NCBI GenBank assembly: GCA_031289695.1
Contig: JAITPA010000015.1
Span: 1 to 35,402, forward strand
Source: Holosporales bacterium
GTDB taxonomy: Bacteria; Pseudomonadota; Alphaproteobacteria; RUG11792
Direction: 5' to 3'
DNA length: 35,402 nucleotides
In this document: positions 24,859-31,317 of the stretch, one piece after another
Numbering within the stretch: the first letter of the stretch is position 1
Layout: each line of letters opens with the position of its first letter
Notes under the pieces: generated by a model
Databases searched by the model: none
Told to the model about the DNA's origin: nothing
Seen by the model: the letters and a program-made list of their open reading frames with translations, nothing else
Position numbers and translations under genes: made by a program

Positions 24859-24899
24859 CCGGCTACAAAAAATTCCATCAACTTTAGCTGGTCTTTTTT
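24859..24899 (+). terminator. Probable terminator of the 24392 gene
   Basis: CCGGCTA (24859-24865) pairs with TAGCTGG (24885-24891), including one G-T pair, and is followed by TCTTTTTTG. The 19-base loop is long, so this is a moderate candidate. Confidence 0.4.
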
Positions 24900-24996
24900 G
24901 CTCATTTTACAGTGCTTTACGCACATTTTTTCACCTTAACATTTTTAACGTTAGGTGTTAGCCTCAAAATAAATGTTAAACAAAAGTTTTCGTTTC

Positions 24997-26046
24997 TCAG
25001 CCGCCACACATCGGAGAATTGTAGTGTTTTAGGATTCTCTGATCTGGGTCGAAAAGATCTCTTATGTCCTGGATTCCATTTTTCATCATGACGAGCCGAT
25101 CGATGCCAAAGGCATATGCAAACCCATAAACCTGCTCCGTTATCCCACAACTCTTAAAAACGTTTGGATGGACCATCCCAGAGCCGCACATTTCAAGCCA
25201 CTTATCCCCGTCAGGGGTAATAATTATTTTGCCATCTTTTTTCGTATATCTACAATCTAGTTCCATGCTTGGTTCTGTAAACGGAAAGAAGCTTGGTCTA
25301 AACCTAACAGATACATTTTCGACCTCGAAGAAAAACGATATGAATCGCATTAACTCGCTTTTCAGGCATCCGATGCTGAGCGGTGTTTTTTCGACGACCA
25401 ATCCCTCGACCTGATGAAACATCGGAGAATGAGTCGCATCCAACGAATCGTTCCTATAGGTTTTTCCGATTGATACCATTCTGATTGGAACACCTCTTTC
25501 AAGCATCGATCTTATCTGGACACAGGAAGTCTGAGTCCTAAGCAGAGTCTCATTGAACCCGTCTAGATAGAAAGTATCATGACTCTGTCGCGCCGGGTGA
25601 TGTTTTGGAATATTCAGTGCATCGAAGTTGAAGAAATCGGTTTCCACCTCAGGGCCATCAAGGACAAGAAACCCTCTCGATAAGTAATAGTTCTTTATTC
25701 TCCTAGTGGCTTGTGTAATAGGGTGTAGCCCGCCGAATTTACCATTCATTGGAAGAGTTACATCAACTGTTTCGCTCTTTATTTTTTCGTCGATTAGGGC
25801 GGCCTCTAGTTTTTCCGCTTGACTCGAAATAGCTGTTTCAAGTTTATTTTTGATTATGTTAAGTTGTTCGCCAACGATTTTCTTCTCCTCTGCCGAACAA
25901 TCTTTCAATGACTTAAATGCCATCGTTATAACGCCAGACTTGCCAAATAGATCAACCCTTATTTTATCAAGCTCGCAGGAAGACCCCGCTGAATCAACTC
26001 CAGAAAGCCACTCGTTCAACCGGTCTAGCAATGTTGTAATTTCCAT
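24997..26046 (-). CDS. pheS: Phenylalanine--tRNA ligase subunit alpha
   Basis: The 349-aa product has the N-terminal coiled-coil region, then LHPITQATRRIKNYYLSRGF, the start of the class II core. FHQVEGLVVEK (motif 2 region) and GFAYAFGIDRLVMMKNGIQDIRDL (motif 3) follow. It also keeps HPARQSHDTFYL and the RPSFFPFTEPSMELD segment that shapes the Phe pocket. PheS works as an alpha2-beta2 complex with PheT, but no pheT lies next to it; downstream is a convergent unknown gene. The start can be the ATG at 26046 or an in-frame TTG at 26055; the ATG gives the usual N-terminus. Confidence 0.97.
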   Translation of the reverse strand: MEITTLLDRLNEWLSGVDSAGSSCELDKIRVDLFGKSGVITMAFKSLKDCSAEEKKIVGEQLNIIKNKLETAISSQAEKLEAALIDEKIKSETVDVTLPMNGKFGGLHPITQATRRIKNYYLSRGFLVLDGPEVETDFFNFDALNIPKHHPARQSHDTFYLDGFNETLLRTQTSCVQIRSMLERGVPIRMVSIGKTYRNDSLDATHSPMFHQVEGLVVEKTPLSIGCLKSELMRFISFFFEVENVSVRFRPSFFPFTEPSMELDCRYTKKDGKIIITPDGDKWLEMCGSGMVHPNVFKSCGITEQVYGFAYAFGIDRLVMMKNGIQDIRDLFDPDQRILKHYNSPMCGG

Positions 26047-26133
26047 AAATCGCAAAATCCTTTACACAATATCGTGCTAGAGTCTAGCATCAAAATCAAT
26101 GAAGATCGAGCAAATAGATCATTGGGGTGTGGG

Positions 26134-26166
26134 AAAAAAAGAACCAGAAATCGCCATTCCCGGTCC
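26134..26166 (-). terminator. Terminator of the 26184 barrel gene
   Basis: On the minus strand GGACCGGGAA and TTTCTGGTTC form a 10-bp stem with three G-T pairs and a TGGCGA loop, followed by seven T. Loop and flanks resemble the terminator of the next barrel gene (27154-27194). Confidence 0.8.
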
Positions 26167-26183
26167 TTTTATTGTGTGCTTTT

Positions 26184-27035
26184 TTAGAACTTCATACCAA
26201 CACCGATCATCACAGCATGACTAGTCCATTCACCCCATTCGATTTTCGTTTTCGCTTGATTTTCAGCGGTTGGCTCGACAGTCTTGCTCACCTTTCCGGT
26301 TGGTAGGTTCCATCTGTATGTCAGCCGAGCGTACACAGTGTTATTGATCATGCAGTCGTATGTCGCGCCGACGAAGCACGACACCCGACCCTTGCTGAGT
26401 GATTTCGAAGCAACTTCTCCATTCTCATCAGCTTCCCCAACTTTAGTAGCATGCAGCCTAAATGTGTATCTGTATCCAGCGAACGTAGCGCCTAGGTTTA
26501 GTGCTATGGTGTGTCCTTGAGCTATATTGTGGCCGAAGATGAGGGTTACCGATCCATTCCATTTCTGTTTCATTGTAACATCACCGTTTAGTGTTATTGG
26601 AGTTTCGTTTCCTGGCGTATTGGCGGCAGTTCCTACTTCACCTGCGATTCCAGCAACCTTATTTTCCGTTGTACCGGTATTTACCCCTTTTATTGCAGCG
26701 TTGTTGTTAATTTTTTTGCAGAGCTTTCCGATTGTTCCACCAATCGCTAATGAGCCACCCACCATCCAATCGCAACATTCCCATACGCTCTCGAAATAGA
26801 GCTCGGCGGGAAAACACGGTTTATTCCTTGCTAGGTCGCCGGCTACACGAGATGGGTTGAGGACACTATCCGATCCGTCGTCACTTTTGCCAGTGATGCC
26901 GTATTTCCCTTTCTGTAGTTTGGTGAAGGCTATGCCCCCCCTCACTCCGGCGCCGAATTTTGTTGTTGCTAATGTTTCACCGGTTCCTAGAATTGCTAAG
27001 ATAATTCCTATCCCTAGCAGTCTGTTTGCTTTCAT
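26184..27035 (-). CDS. Secreted outer-membrane beta-barrel protein (second family member)
   Basis: The 283-aa product has a signal peptide (MKANRLLGIGIILAILGTGETLA, cleavage near ATT) and ends AVMIGVGMKF, a terminal-Phe barrel signature. Shared family features are FGAGVRGGIAFTKLQKGKYG at the mature start, VWECCDW before the third strand, the MKQKWNGSVTL strand and ARLTYRWNLPTGK near the end. The stretch around 110-150 is a poorly conserved Ala/Thr/Gly/Asn loop, a likely exposed variable region. AGGGGA precedes the ATG, as in the paralogue upstream. It stands in tandem with the 27227-28015 gene, each with its own terminator. Porin or surface antigen roles are both possible. Confidence 0.85.
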   Translation of the reverse strand: MKANRLLGIGIILAILGTGETLATTKFGAGVRGGIAFTKLQKGKYGITGKSDDGSDSVLNPSRVAGDLARNKPCFPAELYFESVWECCDWMVGGSLAIGGTIGKLCKKINNNAAIKGVNTGTTENKVAGIAGEVGTAANTPGNETPITLNGDVTMKQKWNGSVTLIFGHNIAQGHTIALNLGATFAGYRYTFRLHATKVGEADENGEVASKSLSKGRVSCFVGATYDCMINNTVYARLTYRWNLPTGKVSKTVEPTAENQAKTKIEWGEWTSHAVMIGVGMKF

Positions 27036-27153
27036 TTATGTCCCCTTAAGCTTGTGTGGCCCTTAATCAGATGGTACGTCATCCACCCAAGTGTAGGAAT
27101 TAATTTATATAAAATTTTAACTTATTATCTGAGGTGTTGCTTCATTGTCACGC

Positions 27154-27194
27154 AAAAAATAAAAGAAAGCAGAAAATCGCCTTTCCTGCTTTCT
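27154..27194 (-). terminator. Terminator of the 27227 barrel gene
   Basis: On the minus strand a 13-bp stem (AGAAAGCAGGAAA with TTTTCTGCTTTCT, one G-T pair) encloses a GGCGA loop and is followed by TTTATTTTTT. The same loop motif occurs in the terminator at 26134-26166. Confidence 0.88.
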
Positions 27195-27226
27195 TTTTGT
27201 ATAAAACTGTGTTATGGGATTGCCTC

Positions 27227-28015
27227 TTAGAACTTCGTTCCCACGGTCATGTTGATCGAGAGCATGTGGATCTTCCCAGGATTGGCACCGAACTTCGGGT
27301 CATTCACCCCAGAGACGTCGGTGCCTGTGAGTTTTCCGCCTGCGCCCGGTAGCTTTGTTCTAATATGATAGCGTACGCCTAACTGCCCGAATAATGCATC
27401 CGATAAGCTGTATCTCGTGAATAGCCCGACGTGCGGCACTACCCTAGCTTTCTTAGTTGTGGCAGTCGCAACCCATGGATTGGCATCTGCGGTTGTGGAT
27501 CCGTTGGCTACAGCCGTCGTCTTGAATTTTGTGTATGCGCCTCCGAGCTCTAGTCCAAGCGCCCAGCATTCCGATAGATGGTACATCGCATATAGATTGA
27601 GGCCAGCTCGCCACGTCTGTTTCGTTGTATAGCCGACTTGCCCCTTGTTGTTGGCTGCATTAGCCCATCCGCCACCTACTGGTAATGTCATTGCGTCTTT
27701 TGGGTGTATGTCAGCAAACGCTTCTCCTTTACGGCTGATCTTACCAGGACAGATTCCAGCTTCAAGTCCTAGACCAGCTGTGAAACAGTCCCATTTCTCC
27801 TCGACCATGAATATGATGTCACCAGCGAAGGACGTCTTTTTCGATTTGAGCGTTGTTATCTTGGTTGGAGTAGTTGCTTCTAAATTGGCAAATCCAGCCG
27901 AGGAGCCCTTTCCTTTGATAAATGTGACTCCAACTCTGCCGCCAACACCAAATTCCCATGCCATTGCTGAGCTCGATACTGCTGCTAGAATTCCTATTGC
28001 TAAAATTTTCTTCAT
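27227..28015 (-). CDS. Secreted outer-membrane beta-barrel protein (third family member)
   Basis: The 262-aa product has a classic signal peptide (MKKILAIGILAAVSSSAMA, then WEFGVG) and ends LSINMTVGTKF. Family features are FGVGGRVGVTFIKGKG, EKWDCFTAGLGLEAGICPGK, YTTKQTWRAGLNLYAMY, CWALGLELGGAYTKF and LFGQLGVRYHIRTK. It is the tandem partner of 26184-27035; both have AAGGGGA 8-10 bp before the ATG. Strand pattern and terminal Phe support an outer-membrane barrel of about eight to ten strands. Two copies of ATAAACATCCT lie in its upstream region. Confidence 0.85.
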   Translation of the reverse strand: MKKILAIGILAAVSSSAMAWEFGVGGRVGVTFIKGKGSSAGFANLEATTPTKITTLKSKKTSFAGDIIFMVEEKWDCFTAGLGLEAGICPGKISRKGEAFADIHPKDAMTLPVGGGWANAANNKGQVGYTTKQTWRAGLNLYAMYHLSECWALGLELGGAYTKFKTTAVANGSTTADANPWVATATTKKARVVPHVGLFTRYSLSDALFGQLGVRYHIRTKLPGAGGKLTGTDVSGVNDPKFGANPGKIHMLSINMTVGTKF

Positions 28016-28040
28016 CTCGGTTTCCCCTTAAAAGTGTAAA

Positions 28041-28081
28041 ATAAACATCCTCTAACTTAAATTCTGGCACATAAACATCCT
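28041..28081. repeat. Two direct copies of ATAAACATCCT upstream of the barrel gene
   Basis: ATAAACATCCT is found at 28041-28051 and 28071-28081, exactly 30 bp (about three helical turns) apart, 26-66 bp upstream of the start codon of the 27227-28015 gene. The spacing would put two bound proteins on the same DNA face. Confidence 0.45.
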
Positions 28082-28170
28082 GGCAATTGCCAATTCAGAC
28101 GCATTGCCCATATGTCAAAAAAAATAGTGTTGCACACAAGACACACTAAATAGTTGAAATTGTGTTACAT

Positions 28171-28199
28171 TTGACAACACCTAACTAAAAGTGTATAAT
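28171..28199 (+). promoter_or_regulatory. Consensus sigma70 promoter of the OGFr-domain gene
   Basis: TTGACA (28171-28176), a 17-bp spacer and TATAAT (28194-28199) form a perfect consensus. The expected start is about 28206, only 13 nt before the first ATG at 28219, or 31 nt before the ATG at 28237. It is the strongest promoter in the window by sequence. Confidence 0.88.
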
Positions 28200-28218
28200 T
28201 TTATTATCGTTCTGCATT

Positions 28219-29316
28219 ATGGATTTGATCGGCAAGATGTATTACTTGATCAGAATATTTGCAAAAGCTGTATTGAGTTTCACTTTTGTTTTTTCAGGAC
28301 TATCGAATAGCAGTGAACAAATCGGGATGATACTTCCGAGGTGTGCCGATGAAAGTAGGAACGAATCTGTTAGGAAAAAATTCATAACTTTTGTCAAGCA
28401 ATCTGATTCTAGCGGTCTCGTTACCGATTTCATGAAAAATTTAATAGCAATAGGTGACTTAGAAACAATTACCAACATAATGGTACATCACGCTTTCTTT
28501 ACGTTGACTGTATTACCAGAATCGCTTACTGATCGACAAAATGTGTTACTTTATAAAGATCTTGTGCAGTTTGTTTCAAACCACGCAACGGACGACGGAT
28601 GCAGAATTTTTGCTTTGATTGCAGCCGAAACTGCAGCCAAGAAAGATTCTAATCCATTTATTTCTGCCTGCTTCAAAATGATGAGTGCTAGCGCGAATCA
28701 TGAAGGTGAGCCACCAGGAAAGGTGCATTCCGTTGAAGAAGTACTTAGAGGTAGTGGCATGGATGAGCTTAATGTTGGGTGGATGAAGTTTATCTGCGGA
28801 TTTAACGTTCCCTTTATTGCTAAAGACATTAGGTGCGTCGCTGACGTTAGGAAAAAGGATGATAGATGGTTGGAGGACGCACATAATTTCATTCAGGTCA
28901 TCTTCCCAAATTTGAAAAGAGGCGTGGATAACAAAGAGTTGTTCTTGTCTTCGAATAGAAATGGAACAACAATGTTGCAAAGGTTAGAAAAAATATTCGC
29001 AGGTGATAAAGAGGTAAGACCAATGATAGCAATAAACATGTGTTTAAATGTGCACCGTATGCTTGGCTTTTGGGGATTTAAATTTGCATTAGATGGAAAA
29101 GAAGAACCGTACATTGAGTATATCGACAATCACACATGGCCCACTGGACACAATATGCTTCGAATAACGAGGGTTCTAATTGCATTACAATTGTTCGGTT
29201 TGGAAGCCATTTACGGGTTGTTTTTGGCTTGTTTGCGTGAGTGTGGCTCTAAGCACGTTCAACAAGAAACGATTGATTTCTGGAATGATACTATGGGGAA
29301 ATATCGTCGTATATGA
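28219..29316 (+). CDS. Secreted protein with an OGFr (opioid growth factor receptor) conserved region
   Basis: The 365-aa product has an N-terminal hydrophobic signal peptide (about 8-29). The C-terminal half matches the OGFr conserved region: HNFIQVIFPN (222-231; family H-[DN]-[YF]-IQWLFP), INMCLNVHRMLGFWGFKF (family rMLdFyGf) and GHNMLRITRVLIALQLFGLE (310-328; family HNyLRITRIL..LG..G). The middle of the protein (about 40-200) is helical and unlike anything I know. OGFr-type domains occur in eukaryotic nuclear receptors for Met-enkephalin and in scattered bacteria; the bacterial function is unknown. With a signal peptide and a consensus promoter this could be an abundant exported, host-facing protein; that is inference. 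The start is the ATG at 28219 or the ATG at 28237; neither has a strong Shine-Dalgarno. Confidence 0.72.
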   Translation: MDLIGKMYYLIRIFAKAVLSFTFVFSGLSNSSEQIGMILPRCADESRNESVRKKFITFVKQSDSSGLVTDFMKNLIAIGDLETITNIMVHHAFFTLTVLPESLTDRQNVLLYKDLVQFVSNHATDDGCRIFALIAAETAAKKDSNPFISACFKMMSASANHEGEPPGKVHSVEEVLRGSGMDELNVGWMKFICGFNVPFIAKDIRCVADVRKKDDRWLEDAHNFIQVIFPNLKRGVDNKELFLSSNRNGTTMLQRLEKIFAGDKEVRPMIAINMCLNVHRMLGFWGFKFALDGKEEPYIEYIDNHTWPTGHNMLRITRVLIALQLFGLEAIYGLFLACLRECGSKHVQQETIDFWNDTMGKYRRI

Positions 29317-29321
29317 AAATA

Positions 29322-29350
29322 TCGAATCGTCCCTAATAATTTTGTACAAT
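29322..29350 (+). promoter_or_regulatory. Possible promoter of iscS-iscUA-radA
   Basis: TACAAT (29345-29350) is a good -10 with a weak TCGAAT -35 17 bp upstream, in the 69-bp gap before iscS. There is no iscR gene or recognisable IscR site. Confidence 0.35.
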
Positions 29351-29385
29351 GACAACCATGGCCTTGACTTTTTAAAAATTTCAGC

Positions 29386-30600
29386 ATGTCAAAGAATGTA
29401 ATATATTTAGACTATGCCGCGACGACTCCGTGTGACACGAGGGTTCTGGCGGAAATGATTCCGTATTTTTGCGACGTATTTGGTAACCCAAATTCTCTTC
29501 ATTCATATGGAATAGATGCGCTAGATGGCGTAGACAAAGCGAGAATCAGGATCAAAGGACTGTTGCATTCGAAATTTGAAGAGACTGTTTTCACGAGTGG
29601 GGCAACTGAATCAAACAAGATAGCGATTGTTCGTACGATGCAGGCCCTTGCAAAGTCTGGGAAAAATCATTTTATAACCCTTAAGACAGAGCATAAATCT
29701 GTTATCGATTGTGTAGACTATTTGAAACGTAACGGAATAGAAACGACGCTATTAGATGTTCAACACGATGGTCTATTGGACTTGGATCATCTTGCAGATT
29801 CAATAAAAGATAACACGGGCCTTGTGTCTTTTTGCTTCGTTAACAATGAAACTGGGACTATACAAGATGCCAAGAAAATCGTCGAAATCTGCCGTGACAA
29901 AGGGACACTAGTCCACACGGATGCAACACAGGCTTTTGGAAAGATTCCAATAGATGTATCAGATCTAGACGTTGATTTTCTGAGTGCATCTGGTCACAAG
30001 ATTTACGGTCCGAAGGGTGTTGGAATTTTTTATTTCAAACACTCCAACAGGAAATTTATATCGATTCCAGGGGCGAATCACGAGGTTGAATTTGGGATCA
30101 GATCTGGAACTGTGCCAGTCGCTCTCTGCGTTGGAATGGGCATAGCAGCTGAAATCGCAAATGCCGAGATGGCAGAAAACCTGAAACATGTTAGAAAACT
30201 TCGGAAACAATTTATAGATGGCATCCACGCTAGCCTCGATGAAACATACATCAACGGCTCTGAAACGTCGAATTACCCTGGTATTATCAATATGAGCTTC
30301 AGGGGCTGTGAAGGCGAAGCTTTAATGATGGAGGCCTCTGGGATCGCCGTTTCTTCAGGCTCAGCGTGCACATCTAATAAGCTTACTATTTCCCATGTAC
30401 TAGCTGCTATGCAGATTCCTGCCGACATAGCGCAGTCATCCCTTAGGATCACCATAGGAAAGTCCACGACCGAACAAGACATAGATGTTGCAATAAATGA
30501 ACTTATAGTTGCATCGAAAAAGCTACGTGCAATAAGCCCAGTTTGGGATATAATAATCTCCGGTTCAAACGTAGATAGCATTTTTTCCAAGAGGTATTAA
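29386..30600 (+). CDS. iscS: Cysteine desulfurase IscS
   Basis: IscS removes sulfur from cysteine as a persulfide and hands it to IscU for Fe-S assembly and to MnmA (17131-18186) for tRNA thiolation. The 404-aa product has YLDYAATTP, the PLP lysine K205 in ASGHKIYGPKG, H103 in KTEHKS, and the mobile catalytic Cys C328 in SSGSACTS, the group I (IscS/NifS) pattern. Length is normal. The last 25 residues carry VWDIIISGSNV before the end, close to the region IscU contacts. It is followed after 2 bp by the iscU-iscA fusion gene, so the three activities are one operon. Confidence 0.97.
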   Translation: MSKNVIYLDYAATTPCDTRVLAEMIPYFCDVFGNPNSLHSYGIDALDGVDKARIRIKGLLHSKFEETVFTSGATESNKIAIVRTMQALAKSGKNHFITLKTEHKSVIDCVDYLKRNGIETTLLDVQHDGLLDLDHLADSIKDNTGLVSFCFVNNETGTIQDAKKIVEICRDKGTLVHTDATQAFGKIPIDVSDLDVDFLSASGHKIYGPKGVGIFYFKHSNRKFISIPGANHEVEFGIRSGTVPVALCVGMGIAAEIANAEMAENLKHVRKLRKQFIDGIHASLDETYINGSETSNYPGIINMSFRGCEGEALMMEASGIAVSSGSACTSNKLTISHVLAAMQIPADIAQSSLRITIGKSTTEQDIDVAINELIVASKKLRAISPVWDIIISGSNVDSIFSKRY

Positions 30601-30602
30601 AG

Positions 30603-31310
30603 TTGAAGTATAGCGAAAAAACCCTGAAATACTATGAAAAAATGAAAAACATAGGTGGGTTTGATAGTGCACTTTCGAATGTTGGGACAGGGGTTGTTGG
30701 GTCTCCTCTCTGTGGCGATGTTATGAAATTACAGCTGTTTTTCGACGATGATGACATTATCGTTGATGCCAGATACAAAGTCTTCGGATGCGTATCTGCC
30801 ATTGCTGCGATGGAGTTTACAACGACCATCCTCAAAGGGAAAACTATCGAAGAGGCCTTGCAAATTCGAAATGAAGAAGTGGCGGATTCTCTAGAGCTTA
30901 CAAAGATAAAAAGGCACTGTTCTGTGTTGGCAAAAGAGGCCATAGAAGCCGCCGTTAAGGATTACAAAGCTAAAAAAAACAATGAGGAAAATATGATAAC
31001 AATAACGAAGAAAGCAGCCGAGAAGATAAAGAAGCTAATAGAGGAACAAAACGCCGTTGGGGTTGATATATTAATCGAAAGCAGTGGATGTTCTGGACTT
31101 AATTACTCGTTGTCCTATGAGAAGAACGCAGACACGACGGATAAGGCGAAAATAGAAGTTGATGGCATATCTTTTTTTTATGACAAGGAAATGGAACTTA
31201 TGATAAGAGGGATTGACATCGATATCGTTGAGAACGGCATAAGCAATGGGTTCAGCGTCACCAATAAATACCACAGGCCGTGCCAGAATTGCACGTGTGG
31301 CTGCAGATGA
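30603..31310 (+). CDS. IscU-IscA fusion: Fe-S scaffold joined to A-type carrier
   Basis: One 235-aa frame contains two normally separate proteins. Residues 1-126 are IscU: C37 and D39 in SPLCGDVM, C63 in FGCVSAIAAM and C106 in KRHCSVLA are at the same positions as in E. coli. Residues 131-235 are IscA: MITITKKAAEKI, SSGCSGLNY (C163) and the C-terminal CTCGC (C230, C232, C234; C227 is extra). IscU builds [2Fe-2S]/[4Fe-4S] clusters on sulfur from IscS; IscA passes them on. The HscA-binding motif LPPVK is degenerate here (LTKIK, 99-103). The junction KKNNEEN is encoded by an A8 run with a slippery heptamer, a -1-frame stop and an internal Shine-Dalgarno plus ATG at 30993. Separate IscU and IscA may therefore also be made. 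Confidence 0.93.
   Translation: MKYSEKTLKYYEKMKNIGGFDSALSNVGTGVVGSPLCGDVMKLQLFFDDDDIIVDARYKVFGCVSAIAAMEFTTTILKGKTIEEALQIRNEEVADSLELTKIKRHCSVLAKEAIEAAVKDYKAKKNNEENMITITKKAAEKIKKLIEEQNAVGVDILIESSGCSGLNYSLSYEKNADTTDKAKIEVDGISFFYDKEMELMIRGIDIDIVENGISNGFSVTNKYHRPCQNCTCGCR
30957..30995 (+). promoter_or_regulatory. Candidate -1 frameshift/slippage site and internal start at the IscU-IscA junction
   Basis: AAGGA (30957-30961) lies 12 nt before A AAA AAC (30974-30980), which is in the right phase (AAA AAC in frame 0). A -1 shift is followed by CAA TGA, giving IscU of 127 aa. Adding one A to the A8 run (30972-30979) would give the same stop. GAGGA (30984-30988) then precedes the ATG at 30993, residue 1 of the IscA domain. 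All of this is read directly from the sequence; use of the site is not shown. Confidence 0.55.
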
Positions 31311-31317
31311 TAAAAAT

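Noticed and set aside
24937-24964. CACCTTAAC/GTTAGGTG hairpin after pheS as a terminator
   Set aside because: The stem has a bulge and no T-tract follows on either strand.
24917-25150. Open frame of 77 codons on the minus strand at the end of pheS
   Set aside because: It overlaps pheS in another frame and has no start signal or family resemblance; a shadow frame.
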